Source of the DNA: MED-G105 sp038522945
GTDB taxonomy: Bacteria > Pseudomonadota > Alphaproteobacteria > Caulobacterales > Parvularculaceae
DNA: 64,000 bases
Direction of reading: 5' to 3'
Assembly (NCBI GenBank): GCA_038522945.1
Contig: JBCBJV010000001.1
Span: 496,001-560,000 of the forward strand
In this document: one piece after another, positions 52,461 through 61,549 of the stretch
Layout of the letters: each line of letters opens with the position of its first letter
Numbering within the stretch: the stretch's first letter is position 1
Position numbers and translations under genes: made by a program
The notes under the pieces: generated by a model
Seen by the model: only the letters and a program-made list of their open reading frames with translations
What the model was told of the DNA's origin: nothing
Databases searched by the model: none

Positions 52461-55400
52461 TACATCAATCATAACCACCCATACGGAAGAGACGCCTTCG
52501 GTCCGCGTTGCCGTCCTGACACTGGATAACCATCTTGCCGGTAGCGTTGCCCGCGCTTGCAGATCTCTTCGCAAGCAAGTGCCGGGATTAACGTACAGCT
52601 ACCACGCGGCGGCAGACTGGGAAGATCGGCCAGACGCGCTCGAACAGTGCAAAAGCGATATCGCACAAGCCGAAATCGTGATCGTGACCATGCTGTTCAT
52701 GGATCAGCATATCAACGCAATCTTGCCCACTCTTACGGCACGCAGGGAAACGTGTGATGCCATGGTTTGTGCCCTGTCAGCCGGCGAGGTCATCAAGCTG
52801 ACAAGGCTTGGCGACTTTTCCATGGCGAGCAGTGATAGCGGCGTACTCGCCATGCTGAAACGCCTTAGGGGATCGAAAAAGGCAGCCAGCTCCGGGGCCG
52901 GACAATTGGCCATGCTGAAACGCTTGCCCAAAATCCTTCGGTTCATCCCAGGGAAAGCGCAAGACCTTCGAACCTATTTTATCTTCATGCAGTATTGGCT
53001 CGCAGGCGCCGAGAGCAATGTGACCAACTTAATCGCGCTGCTCATTAATAAGTATGCTGACGGGGAACGTGCTTCATTGCGTGGAACGCTTCTAATTGAT
53101 CCGCCTCGGGTCTATCCGGAGATTGGCGTCTACCATCCTGATCTGCCCGAACGCCTCGGGTCAGAAAAAGAGCACCTTCCCTCAATTGAAGGGCCGTCTG
53201 GCACAGTTGGGCTCATTCTCATGCGCTCCTATCTGTTGGCAGGCGATACCCGCCACTATGACGGGGTCATCAAGGCACTTGAAGAGCGAGGGCTAAGGAC
53301 CATTCCCGTATTTGCCCATGGGCTAGATGCGGAACCGGCAATCTCAAAGTTCTTTGAAGAAGACGGCATCCCGACCGTTGATGCGATCGTTTCTTTGACG
53401 GGGTTCTCGCTCATTGGTGGACCGGCTTATAATGACTCTAATCGCGCGCAAGAGCTGTTAGCTAAACTCGGCTTGCCGTACATCTCCGCTCATCCGTTGG
53501 AGTTTCAGACCCTTCAAACATGGGCGGCATCGGCCCGCGGGCTTTCTCCGGTCGAAGCGACAATGATGGTGGCCATCCCGGAACTCGATGGGGCCACTCA
53601 ACCAACGGTCTTCGGTGGCCGTCCGAGTAATGATAATGTTCCTTGCGAGGGGTGCGAGCGGAAGTGCAGTTTCGGTGGCGCTGAAAGCTATCGCCGAATG
53701 GAGCCCTGCATTGACCGCATCGAGCAACTTGCCGAACGAACCGCTAAGCTCATTCGCCTTCGGGCTGCGGATAACCAAGACAAAAAACTCGGTGTTGTCC
53801 TCTTTAACTTTCCACCTAATGCCGGCGCTGTCGGGACCGCCGCCCATCTTTCGGTTTTTGAATCGCTCTGGAATGTCCTCGTTCGATTGAAAGAAGAAGG
53901 CTACACCGTCGATTTGCCAGCAGATCTGGACGCATTAAAATCCCAGATACTTGGAGGTAACGCGGACCAATATGGTGCGGACGCAAATGTCGTCGCCAAT
54001 ATTCCGGTGGGTGATCATGTACGCCGGGATCGTTGGCTGTCGGCCATTGAGCAGCAATGGGGCCCCGCCCCTGGGCGTCAAAACGCACTGGGCAACGCTA
54101 TTCAGATCATGGGGGCAGAGTTCGGCAATATCATGGTTGGGCTACAGCCAGGCTTTGGTTACGAAGGCGACCCGATGCGCCTTCTCTTCGATCACGGATC
54201 GACACCAACCCATGCATTCTCAGCCTTTTACAGGTACATGCGCGAGGACTTTGGCGCGGACGCCATGCTTCACTTTGGCACGCATGGAGCCATGGAGTTT
54301 ATGCCCGGCAAGCAGACTGGCGCGGCAAGCGGCTGCTGGCCCGATCGCCTAACCGGGACAACGCCGAACTTTTACTTGTACGCGGCAAACAACCCGTCTG
54401 AGGGAGCAATTGCCAAAAGGCGGTCCTCAGCAACGCTCATCAGTTATCTCACGCCTTCAATGTCACAGTCTGGTTTGTATAAAGACATTCAAGACCTGAA
54501 GGGCATGATTACCCGTTGGCAAACAACGGACCCTGCCGCCACAGATGAGCGTCTGCGCATTGCCGATGCCATCCGCGACTTGGCCAATGCCTGTGAAATC
54601 GGCCGATCACCCCATCAGGACACGCCTGAATTTGTTGAGTGTCTATCCCGGGATCTCATCGAAATCGAAACAACCTTGATCCCAACAGGTTTGCACATCG
54701 TGGGGCAGACCCTGAGTGCAAACGAGCGCCTCGATATGTTGCGAGCGATGGCGGACACGGCCCCCTCGCCGCTTTCTATCGCCACTATCGAGGCGCTTGC
54801 TTTTGGCACATCGTCAGAAGATGCGCTGAAGATCGAGCGCCAGCACAATCCGCGTGCAAGCAAAGAACAAGTTGCCGCACTTGCCGACACGGCATCGAAA
54901 TTGATGCGCGAGACCGAACTGGACGCGATCGTTTCTGCCCTAAATGGCCGCTTTGTGCCGCCAGCACCGGGCGGGGACCTCGTCACGAACCCTCAGATCC
55001 TGCCCACCGGTCGAAATATTCACGGCTTTGATCCCTACAAACTTCCGAGCCGATTTGCGGTCATCGAAGGACAACACCAAGCGGATCTCTTGTTGCGCCG
55101 ACATCGGGAAGACGGCAATCCGCTCCCAGAAACAGTTGCGCTCGTTCTTTGGGGTACGGACAACTTAAAATCAGAGGGAGCACAAGTCGCGCAAGCCTTG
55201 TCGCTCATCGGCACGCGGCCGAGGCGCGACTCATATGGGCGGCTTTGCGGCGCTGAACTGATTCCCCTTGATGAGATGGACCACCCTCGAATTGATGTCG
55301 TTGCGACGCTCTCTGGGATCTTCCGGGACCTACTCCCCCTACAGACAAGAATGCTCGCCGAAGCGGTCCTTCTCGCTGCCAAGGCAAATGAGCCCGATAC

Positions 55401-56211
55401 GGATAACTATATTGCCAAACATGTTCGCGCGACTATGGCCCGCGACGGGATTGATATTGAGACCGCGGCGCTCCGGGTCTTTTCCAATGCAGAGGGCGCT
55501 TACGGGGCCAACGTCAATCAAATGATTGATGCCAGCTGCTGGACCGATCAGGATGATTTGGCCGACACTTACGAAGCTCGAAAATCGTTTGCCTACGGCG
55601 TCGATGGTAAACCGATCAAACAGGCCTCTCGGCTCAAGGCAGCATTGGAGACTGTCGACCTCGCTTACCAAAATCTTGAATCCATTGAGCTTGGCGTGAC
55701 AACTGTTGACCACTACATGGACACGCTCGGCGGGATTGCGAGCGCGGTCAAACGGGCGCGTGGCAAAGACGCCCCTGTCTACATCAGTGACCACACCCAA
55801 GGTCAGGGAAAAGTCCGTACTCTGTCGGAGCAGGTGACACTGGAGACCCGCACCCGGATGCTAAACCCGATGTGGTACGAAGGCATGCTTAAGCATGGTC
55901 ACGAGGGCGTTCGGCAAATCGAAAGCAGCGTCACGAATACACTTGGCTGGTCTGCGACAACAGGTGAAGTCGAGCCCTGGGTTTATCAGAAACTCAGCGA
56001 AGTCTTCGTTCTCGATGAAGCCATGCGCAACCGCCTCGCCGAACTCAATCCCAAATCAAGCGCACGCGTCGCCAATCGCCTTCTTGAAGCGTCCGACCGT
56101 GATTACTGGACCCCGGACGAAGAAACGCTCAAGGCGCTTCGGGATGCAGGTGATGAACTCGAAGACCGCGTTGAAGGTATTTTGCCCGCCGGAAGTTCTG
56201 CGGCCGGATAA
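52450..56211 (+). CDS. bchH: Magnesium chelatase subunit H
   Basis: This 1253-aa protein binds protoporphyrin IX and inserts Mg with the ATPases BchI and BchD, which are outside the window. It is the first committed step to bacteriochlorophyll. Typical parts are MLKRLPKILRFIPGKAQDLRTYF, LNFPPNAGAVGTAAHLSVFESLWN in variant form, MLHFGTHGAMEFMPGKQTG and GANVNQMIDASCW. The ATG at 52450 overlaps bchB by 11 nt. Length is close to the family norm. Confidence 0.97.
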   Translation: MASDTSIITTHTEETPSVRVAVLTLDNHLAGSVARACRSLRKQVPGLTYSYHAAADWEDRPDALEQCKSDIAQAEIVIVTMLFMDQHINAILPTLTARRETCDAMVCALSAGEVIKLTRLGDFSMASSDSGVLAMLKRLRGSKKAASSGAGQLAMLKRLPKILRFIPGKAQDLRTYFIFMQYWLAGAESNVTNLIALLINKYADGERASLRGTLLIDPPRVYPEIGVYHPDLPERLGSEKEHLPSIEGPSGTVGLILMRSYLLAGDTRHYDGVIKALEERGLRTIPVFAHGLDAEPAISKFFEEDGIPTVDAIVSLTGFSLIGGPAYNDSNRAQELLAKLGLPYISAHPLEFQTLQTWAASARGLSPVEATMMVAIPELDGATQPTVFGGRPSNDNVPCEGCERKCSFGGAESYRRMEPCIDRIEQLAERTAKLIRLRAADNQDKKLGVVLFNFPPNAGAVGTAAHLSVFESLWNVLVRLKEEGYTVDLPADLDALKSQILGGNADQYGADANVVANIPVGDHVRRDRWLSAIEQQWGPAPGRQNALGNAIQIMGAEFGNIMVGLQPGFGYEGDPMRLLFDHGSTPTHAFSAFYRYMREDFGADAMLHFGTHGAMEFMPGKQTGAASGCWPDRLTGTTPNFYLYAANNPSEGAIAKRRSSATLISYLTPSMSQSGLYKDIQDLKGMITRWQTTDPAATDERLRIADAIRDLANACEIGRSPHQDTPEFVECLSRDLIEIETTLIPTGLHIVGQTLSANERLDMLRAMADTAPSPLSIATIEALAFGTSSEDALKIERQHNPRASKEQVAALADTASKLMRETELDAIVSALNGRFVPPAPGGDLVTNPQILPTGRNIHGFDPYKLPSRFAVIEGQHQADLLLRRHREDGNPLPETVALVLWGTDNLKSEGAQVAQALSLIGTRPRRDSYGRLCGAELIPLDEMDHPRIDVVATLSGIFRDLLPLQTRMLAEAVLLAAKANEPDTDNYIAKHVRATMARDGIDIETAALRVFSNAEGAYGANVNQMIDASCWTDQDDLADTYEARKSFAYGVDGKPIKQASRLKAALETVDLAYQNLESIELGVTTVDHYMDTLGGIASAVKRARGKDAPVYISDHTQGQGKVRTLSEQVTLETRTRMLNPMWYEGMLKHGHEGVRQIESSVTNTLGWSATTGEVEPWVYQKLSEVFVLDEAMRNRLAELNPKSSARVANRLLEASDRDYWTPDEETLKALRDAGDELEDRVEGILPAGSSAAG

Positions 56212-56224
56212 AGGATAGAATGAC

Positions 56225-57124
56225 ATGACCTTACTGGAACTTGACCGGCCCGGCGCCCGCCAACTTGATGGCGAAGGAAGCGTACAGGTCCACCTTGACC
56301 CCCAAGATGCCATCAAAACTGCCAAAGTATTCGCCGTCTACGGCAAGGGCGGCATTGGGAAATCCACGACCTCATCCAACTTGTCCGTCGCTTTTTCAAA
56401 GCTTGGAAAGCGCGTCCTTCAAATCGGGTGTGATCCGAAACACGACTCAACGTTTACGCTGACAAAGACCCTGACGCCGACGGTCATTGATATTCTGGAG
56501 TCTGTTGATTTTCACTCTGAAGAACTACGCCCGGAAGACTATGTCTTCGAGGGCTATAACGGCGTCATGTGTGTGGAAGCGGGTGGACCGCCTGCGGGCA
56601 CGGGCTGCGGCGGTTATGTGGTTGGCCAGACCGTCAAACTCCTAAAGGAACATCATTTGCTGGAAGATACCGACGTCGTCATTTTTGATGTGCTCGGTGA
56701 TGTCGTCTGCGGTGGATTTGCCTCGCCCCTTCAACATGCCGAACGGGCTGTTGTTGTGACAGCCAATGATTTTGACTCAATTTTCGCCATGAACCGGATC
56801 GTATCTGCGATCCAGGCCAAATCCAAAAACTATGAAGTTCGCCTCGCCGGCGTAATTGCGAACCGAAGTGCCGGCACGGATGAAATTGATCGCTTCAACG
56901 ATGCTACTGGACTTAAGCGCTTAGCCCATTTCCCCGACCTCGATGTTATCCGCCGATCTCGCCTGAAGAAATCCACGCTATTCGAAATGGAGAGCTCGCC
57001 AGAACTGGAAGCGGTCAAAGAAAGTTATCTTGCGCTGGCTGCAAACCTCTGGGCTGGCACTGAACCGCTAAAAGCAACGCCCATGAAAGATCGCGAGATC
57101 TTTGATTTTCTAGGATTTGACTGA
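56225..57124 (+). CDS. bchL: Protochlorophyllide reductase (DPOR) ATPase subunit L
   Basis: This 299-aa NifH-like ATPase feeds electrons to BchNB. The P-loop GKGGIGKST is at residues 40-48 and the cluster ligands are Cys128 and Cys162. The switch regions IGCDPKHDSTF and VIFDVLGDVVCGGFA are intact. Its stop overlaps the bchM start by 1 nt. Confidence 0.98.
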   Translation: MTLLELDRPGARQLDGEGSVQVHLDPQDAIKTAKVFAVYGKGGIGKSTTSSNLSVAFSKLGKRVLQIGCDPKHDSTFTLTKTLTPTVIDILESVDFHSEELRPEDYVFEGYNGVMCVEAGGPPAGTGCGGYVVGQTVKLLKEHHLLEDTDVVIFDVLGDVVCGGFASPLQHAERAVVVTANDFDSIFAMNRIVSAIQAKSKNYEVRLAGVIANRSAGTDEIDRFNDATGLKRLAHFPDLDVIRRSRLKKSTLFEMESSPELEAVKESYLALAANLWAGTEPLKATPMKDREIFDFLGFD

Positions 57125-57828
57125 TGGCAAACACCACGTCTTACACTGCCAAACGGGCTCAGCTCGAAACATATTTCGACAAGACGGCGTCGGAAGCCTG
57201 GGCTAAACTCACTTCGGATGCACCGGTAAGCGGGATCCGCGCGACCGTACGCGCCGGCCGCGATGCCATGCGCGATTACCTGCTCGAAGGACTGCCAGAA
57301 GACCTCAGTGGACAAACGGTCCTAGATGCAGGGTGCGGACCGGGCCAGTTGTCGATTGCGCTTGCTGCCCGCGGCGCAAACGTAACGGCAGTCGACTTAT
57401 CTGCGACGCTCCTGGAACTAGCGAGTGAAAGAATTAAAACCTTCACCTTGCCGGGCACAATCAACTTCCATGTTGGCGACTTTAGCGACGAACACCTCGG
57501 AGAGTTTGACCACTTCGTCGCGATGGATTCTCTCATCCACTATGAAGGCGCTGACATTTTGGGGATCGTCGACACGATTATTCCGCGGATAAAGAAAAGC
57601 CTTCAATTCACAATTGCCCCGCGCACCCCTCTCTTGAGTGCCATGCATAGCGTCGGAAAACTCTTTCCGCAAAGCGACCGGGCACCACAGATCGCGCCCA
57701 CAAATTCAAATCAACTCTTACGAGAACTAACATCGATACACTTGGGAACCACATGGCAGCCAAGCCCGATCAAACGGGTCAGTTCAGGTTTCTATATTTG
57801 CGATGCCATCCGAATGGTCAGGACATGA
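57124..57828 (+). CDS. bchM: Mg-protoporphyrin IX O-methyltransferase
   Basis: This 234-aa SAM-dependent enzyme methylates the 13-propionate of Mg-protoporphyrin IX. Motif I is VLDAGCGPGQLSIALAARG, followed by AVDLSATLLELA and the family ending PIKRVSSGFYIC. It overlaps bchL by 1 nt and lhaA by 4 nt. Its product is the substrate of AcsF, coded further along the same transcript. Confidence 0.95.
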   Translation: MANTTSYTAKRAQLETYFDKTASEAWAKLTSDAPVSGIRATVRAGRDAMRDYLLEGLPEDLSGQTVLDAGCGPGQLSIALAARGANVTAVDLSATLLELASERIKTFTLPGTINFHVGDFSDEHLGEFDHFVAMDSLIHYEGADILGIVDTIIPRIKKSLQFTIAPRTPLLSAMHSVGKLFPQSDRAPQIAPTNSNQLLRELTSIHLGTTWQPSPIKRVSSGFYICDAIRMVRT

Positions 57829-59255
57829 ACGAACGTGAGAAAGAAAATCTCGCGCGCTGGAGCGCTCTGATCCACAAACTTCTCCCGTTTGCGGACGCTG
57901 CGACTGATCGCCTGCCGTTGTCCCGGCTGTTGCGCTTGTCGATGTTTCAGGTATCCGCCGGTATGGCATTGGTTCTCCTTACCGGGACGATCAATCGGGT
58001 CGCGATTGTGGAACTTGGCGTTTCAGCCTCTTTGATTTCCTTTATGGTCGCGTTACCGATGGTCTTTGCGCCGTTGCGCACTCTCCTAGGCCACAAATCA
58101 GATAACTACGTCTCAGCTTTTGGCTGGCGCCGCGGACCATTCATCTGGTTCGGATCCATGATGCAGTTTGGAGGCCTCGCCATCCTGCCTTTTGCATTGC
58201 TCATTTTGTCGGGCGATGCGGTAGGGCCAATCTGGACAGGCCATGTGGGTGCAGCGCTTGCCTTCTTGTTGATTGGCGCCGGGCTCCACATGGCGCAAAC
58301 CGCCGGTCTCGCGCTCGCTACAGATATTGCGCCGGAGAACGTCCGACCAAGAGTTGTGGCACTCCTCTATGTGATGCTCCTTGTCGGGATGGGTATTAGC
58401 GCTGTGATCTTTGGCTTTTTGTTGCGAGATTTCTCCCAACTGAAACTCATCCAGATCATTCAGGGTGCGGCTGTCGCCACATTTGGTCTTAATCTAATCG
58501 CCCTGTGGAAACAGGAAGTCCAAAACCGGGCATTAACGGCGCCGGATCGCGCTCGCAAATCCTTCGGCGAAGCCTGGCAACAGTTGATCAAGACTAAAGA
58601 CATGCCACGCCTACTGACAGTCATTGCACTTGGCTCCGTCGGCTTTAGCATGCAGGACATCTTGCTTGAGCCCTATGGTGGCGAAATCCTCTCTCTGTCA
58701 GTCAGTTCAACGACAATGCTCACCGGTCTTTTTTCCTTAGGCGCGCTGATCGGTTTTGCTATCGCAGCAAAACGGCTCTCCCAAGGCGCACAGCCGTTCC
58801 GTCTCGGTGGGTTCGGCACGCTCGCCGGAATTCTTGCATTTTCATTTGTCATTATGGCGGACCCGCTACATTCCACGCTGCTCTTTCAAGTTGGCGCATT
58901 GTTGATTGGGCTCAGCGGCGGGATTTTCTCTGTTGCAACACTAACAGCCATGATGGCCTATGCTCAGGACCACGACGCCGGGATTGTGATCGGCGCGTTC
59001 GGCGCCGTGCAAGCAACAGCGGCTGGCGGTGCCATTGCCCTTGGGGGTTTCTTACGAGACGGCATTTCGTACCTTGCCAATACCGGCATGCTCGGCCCGG
59101 CTTTCGATCGCGACATCGCTGGCTACACTTTTGTCTATCATCTCGAAATTCTGATCCTCTTTGTTTGCCTGGTCGCCATTGGACCTTTAGCGCGCCAGGT
59201 TTCACCAACCCAACCGTCCACTGATAAATTCGGTTTGCCCGCGTTTCCAGGATAA
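57825..59255 (+). CDS. lhaA: Light-harvesting complex assembly protein LhaA
   Basis: This 476-aa PucC-family membrane protein has about twelve helices. LhaA is needed for light-harvesting complex 1 assembly and may bind bacteriochlorophyll. Family marks include SMFQVSAGMALVLLTGTINRVAIVELGV, LRTLLGHKSDNYVSAFGWRRGPFIW and QDILLEPYGGEIL. The ATG at 57825 is chosen because it overlaps the bchM stop (ATGA); the longer frame lies wholly within bchM. Confidence 0.94.
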   Translation: MNEREKENLARWSALIHKLLPFADAATDRLPLSRLLRLSMFQVSAGMALVLLTGTINRVAIVELGVSASLISFMVALPMVFAPLRTLLGHKSDNYVSAFGWRRGPFIWFGSMMQFGGLAILPFALLILSGDAVGPIWTGHVGAALAFLLIGAGLHMAQTAGLALATDIAPENVRPRVVALLYVMLLVGMGISAVIFGFLLRDFSQLKLIQIIQGAAVATFGLNLIALWKQEVQNRALTAPDRARKSFGEAWQQLIKTKDMPRLLTVIALGSVGFSMQDILLEPYGGEILSLSVSSTTMLTGLFSLGALIGFAIAAKRLSQGAQPFRLGGFGTLAGILAFSFVIMADPLHSTLLFQVGALLIGLSGGIFSVATLTAMMAYAQDHDAGIVIGAFGAVQATAAGGAIALGGFLRDGISYLANTGMLGPAFDRDIAGYTFVYHLEILILFVCLVAIGPLARQVSPTQPSTDKFGLPAFPG

Positions 59256-59277
59256 CCGAAAGAAAAGGAGAATACCC

Positions 59278-60060
59278 ATGATATTCAGCGGCGAATTTGT
59301 CCCCGGCATCGATTTGGTTGATGTGTGTTTGTGGGCGTTTGTTATCTTCTTCTTTGGCCTTGTGTTCTTTTTGCAAGCCGAGGGACGACGCGAGGGTTAC
59401 CCTCTTGAGGCGGATACAACAGGCAAAATCGACAATCCTAACCAGGTTTGGATCCCGACGCCGAAAAAATTCCGTATGCCCCACGGCCGCGAAGATGTGC
59501 TTGCTCCGAACGGCAAGCGTGAAACCCGCAAGCTCGCCCTCAAGCGCCAATTTCCTTGGCCTGGTTCTGCCTATCTGCCAACCGGCAACCCAATGGTTGA
59601 CGGGGTTGGACCTGCGTCCTACGCGGAACGACTTGACGCGCCAGACCTTACCGACGATGGCCGCAACCGCATCGTGCCCTTCCGCGTAGACGACGACTAC
59701 ACCGTCGCTAAAGAAGATGCCGACCCTAGGGGCATGGCTGTTCTTGGTACAGATGACAAGGTCGCCGGAACCGTCACCGACCTCTGGGTTGACCAGTCCG
59801 AAGCAGTGATCCGCTATCTGGAAGTTGAGCTGCCAGGCGCGGGTGGGCCGACGAACGTTCTCTTGCCAATGGGCTTTGCTAAGATTGTCGGCTCCAAACG
59901 TCAGGTTGAAGTCCACGCGATCAAATCCGATCAGTTTGCGGATGTTCCGAAGACGAAATCGCCCGATAGCGTCACGCGGCTCGAAGAGGACAAGATCATG
60001 GGCTATTATGGCGGCGGCAAACTCTATGCAACGCCGGATCGGGTGGAGCCTTGGGTCTGA
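59278..60060 (+). CDS. puhA: Photosynthetic reaction centre H subunit
   Basis: This 260-aa subunit caps the cytoplasmic face of the reaction centre. One transmembrane helix (about residues 12-32) is followed by QAEGRREGYPLE and a PRC-barrel domain with LVDQSEAVIRYLEVEL. The start follows AAAAGGAG, 22 nt after lhaA. Reaction-centre L and M subunits (puf operon) are outside the window. Confidence 0.97.
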   Translation: MIFSGEFVPGIDLVDVCLWAFVIFFFGLVFFLQAEGRREGYPLEADTTGKIDNPNQVWIPTPKKFRMPHGREDVLAPNGKRETRKLALKRQFPWPGSAYLPTGNPMVDGVGPASYAERLDAPDLTDDGRNRIVPFRVDDDYTVAKEDADPRGMAVLGTDDKVAGTVTDLWVDQSEAVIRYLEVELPGAGGPTNVLLPMGFAKIVGSKRQVEVHAIKSDQFADVPKTKSPDSVTRLEEDKIMGYYGGGKLYATPDRVEPWV

Positions 60061-60758
60061 TGCTCTTCCACGACGAAGAAGACAAATCTGCTGGCGAGCC
60101 AATTAAAGGTCTGCCAGCGATGCCTCCGAAAGGGGAGCGGGTCATCTGGCAAGGTAAACCGGATCCGCGGCAATTCGTATTGGATGTGGTCCATCCTCGC
60201 GCAATCGCTGGGTATATTATTGCCTTTTCTATCGTTCGCCTTGCCCTTTCCATGCCGCAATCGGGGTTCGGTGTCGGCCTTGCAGCCGACTTCCTGTTGC
60301 AGCTGATGATCACGCTCTGCGCTGCGTTTATTGTTTGCGGGCTGATCGCATATGCGATGGCACGAGCCAGCATCTACACCATTACAAACAAGCGTATTGT
60401 CCTTCGGTTTGGTGCAGCCCTTCGCAAATACACTAACGTGCCCTTCTCCAAGATTAGCGCCGTTGATTTGCGAGAAACTCCGTCGGGCGTGGGAACCATT
60501 TCCTTTTCGATCAATGACAAGAAAGCGCTCGGGCTCCTCAAGCTCTGGCCCCATGTTCGCATGCGACGCAAAAACGGCGCGGAGCCGGTTTTCCGCCAAA
60601 TTCCTGATGCGCGGACGGTTGCGTTTCTCCTTGCTGATACAATGAAGCAGGAAAATGCCGCAGGCGTTCAACTTTCGCGCCAACCATCCACTGACAGACA
60701 AATTCATGAGCACACGGATACAATTGGTGTGCCCCCTATAATGGAACCAGCAAAATGA
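60060..60758 (+). CDS. puhB: Photosynthetic complex assembly protein PuhB
   Basis: This 232-aa membrane protein has a PH-like domain and two or three hydrophobic segments (AIAGYIIAFSIV and LQLMITLCAAFIVCGLIAYAM). It includes the typical ERVIWQGKPDP and ITNKRIVLRFGAALRKYTNVPF. PuhB aids reaction-centre assembly. The ATG at 60060 overlaps the puhA stop by 1 nt. It overlaps puhC by 4 nt. Confidence 0.94.
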   Translation: MLFHDEEDKSAGEPIKGLPAMPPKGERVIWQGKPDPRQFVLDVVHPRAIAGYIIAFSIVRLALSMPQSGFGVGLAADFLLQLMITLCAAFIVCGLIAYAMARASIYTITNKRIVLRFGAALRKYTNVPFSKISAVDLRETPSGVGTISFSINDKKALGLLKLWPHVRMRRKNGAEPVFRQIPDARTVAFLLADTMKQENAAGVQLSRQPSTDRQIHEHTDTIGVPPIMEPAK

Positions 60759-61249
60759 TTCCTGCACACGCTCACACCCAAGGCCAACAGGACATCGTTC
60801 CCAAGCCCATGATCTATGCGCTCTTCGGTTTGTGCGCGTTTGCAGTAATCGCCACGGGCCTTTCCGCCGTGACTGGCATCGGCCAACAGACCTTGCCAGA
60901 GCCGACAATCGTAGAGAGTACCGAGATCATTTTTGAAGATGGTGACGATGGCGTTGTGCTCGTCAAGCGGGCCGACACAAACGAAGTCCTTCGCTCGTTC
61001 GGCACAAGTGAGGGAAGCTTTGTTCGTATCACGGCCCGATCCCTTGCCCGGCGTCGACTTGCCAACGGCGGCAGTCCCCGCGAGCCCTTTATCCTTGCCC
61101 GCACTGCCACGGGTGAATTGATCCTGACCGATCCGGTCACAAGCAAATCCCTTCTTCTGCGCTCCTTCGGGGAGAACAACATGGCAGCCTTTGCGGAGTT
61201 TTTGCCAGAAGCCGACCCAATTGAAACAGCCGTGCGAACAGGTGCTTAA
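60755..61249 (+). CDS. puhC: Photosynthetic complex assembly protein PuhC
   Basis: This 164-aa protein has one N-terminal helix (about residues 18-42) and a periplasmic domain with ILARTATGELILTDPVTSKSL. PuhC supports assembly of the reaction centre and light-harvesting complex. It overlaps puhB by 4 nt and directly abuts the next gene. Confidence 0.92.
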   Translation: MIPAHAHTQGQQDIVPKPMIYALFGLCAFAVIATGLSAVTGIGQQTLPEPTIVESTEIIFEDGDDGVVLVKRADTNEVLRSFGTSEGSFVRITARSLARRRLANGGSPREPFILARTATGELILTDPVTSKSLLLRSFGENNMAAFAEFLPEADPIETAVRTGA

Positions 61250-61549
61250 ATGAATTCCAGTCAACTGACCTCGCCAAAAGCGCACCGCGTTCCGTGTACG
61301 GTCCGGATCAACCATTCTTTTGATCATCTCGAAGCACACGTTGAACTGGACGGCTACCAGCCGGATGTCGGTGACAGGATTACCGTCCTTGGAGCACCCG
61401 TTATCACGAAATTTGGCGAAAGCATGACCCTGGAACGGGAAGCGCTGGTCCGCCCGGCGACGACACTGCAAAAGCTCCTGGTCCGTCTCAAATCGTTCTT
61501 TCTTCTGACCGAACTCTATGAAGTCAGCTTCACGCCGAGGAGGTTTTAA
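61250..61549 (+). CDS. Conserved small protein in the puh-acsF run
   Basis: This 99-aa protein has no signal peptide or strong membrane segment; a hydrophobic stretch (LLVRLKSFFLLTELYEVSF) lies near the C-terminus. A middle part (LDGYQPDVGDRITVLGAPVITKFGE) looks beta-rich. A gene of this size occupies the same place between puhC and acsF in other alphaproteobacterial clusters. It abuts puhC and acsF without gaps, so it is co-translated. Its function is not established to my knowledge. Confidence 0.75.
   Translation: MNSSQLTSPKAHRVPCTVRINHSFDHLEAHVELDGYQPDVGDRITVLGAPVITKFGESMTLEREALVRPATTLQKLLVRLKSFFLLTELYEVSFTPRRF

Noticed and set aside
52843..52935. Duplicated MLKRL segment in bchH as a rearrangement
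   Set aside because: As I recall, other BchH proteins have the same pair of Lys/Arg-rich segments here, so it is a family feature.
58912..60102. A 396-codon minus-strand frame opposite lhaA-puhA
   Set aside because: It lies opposite two clear genes, contains no motif and is explained by GC-skewed codon use.
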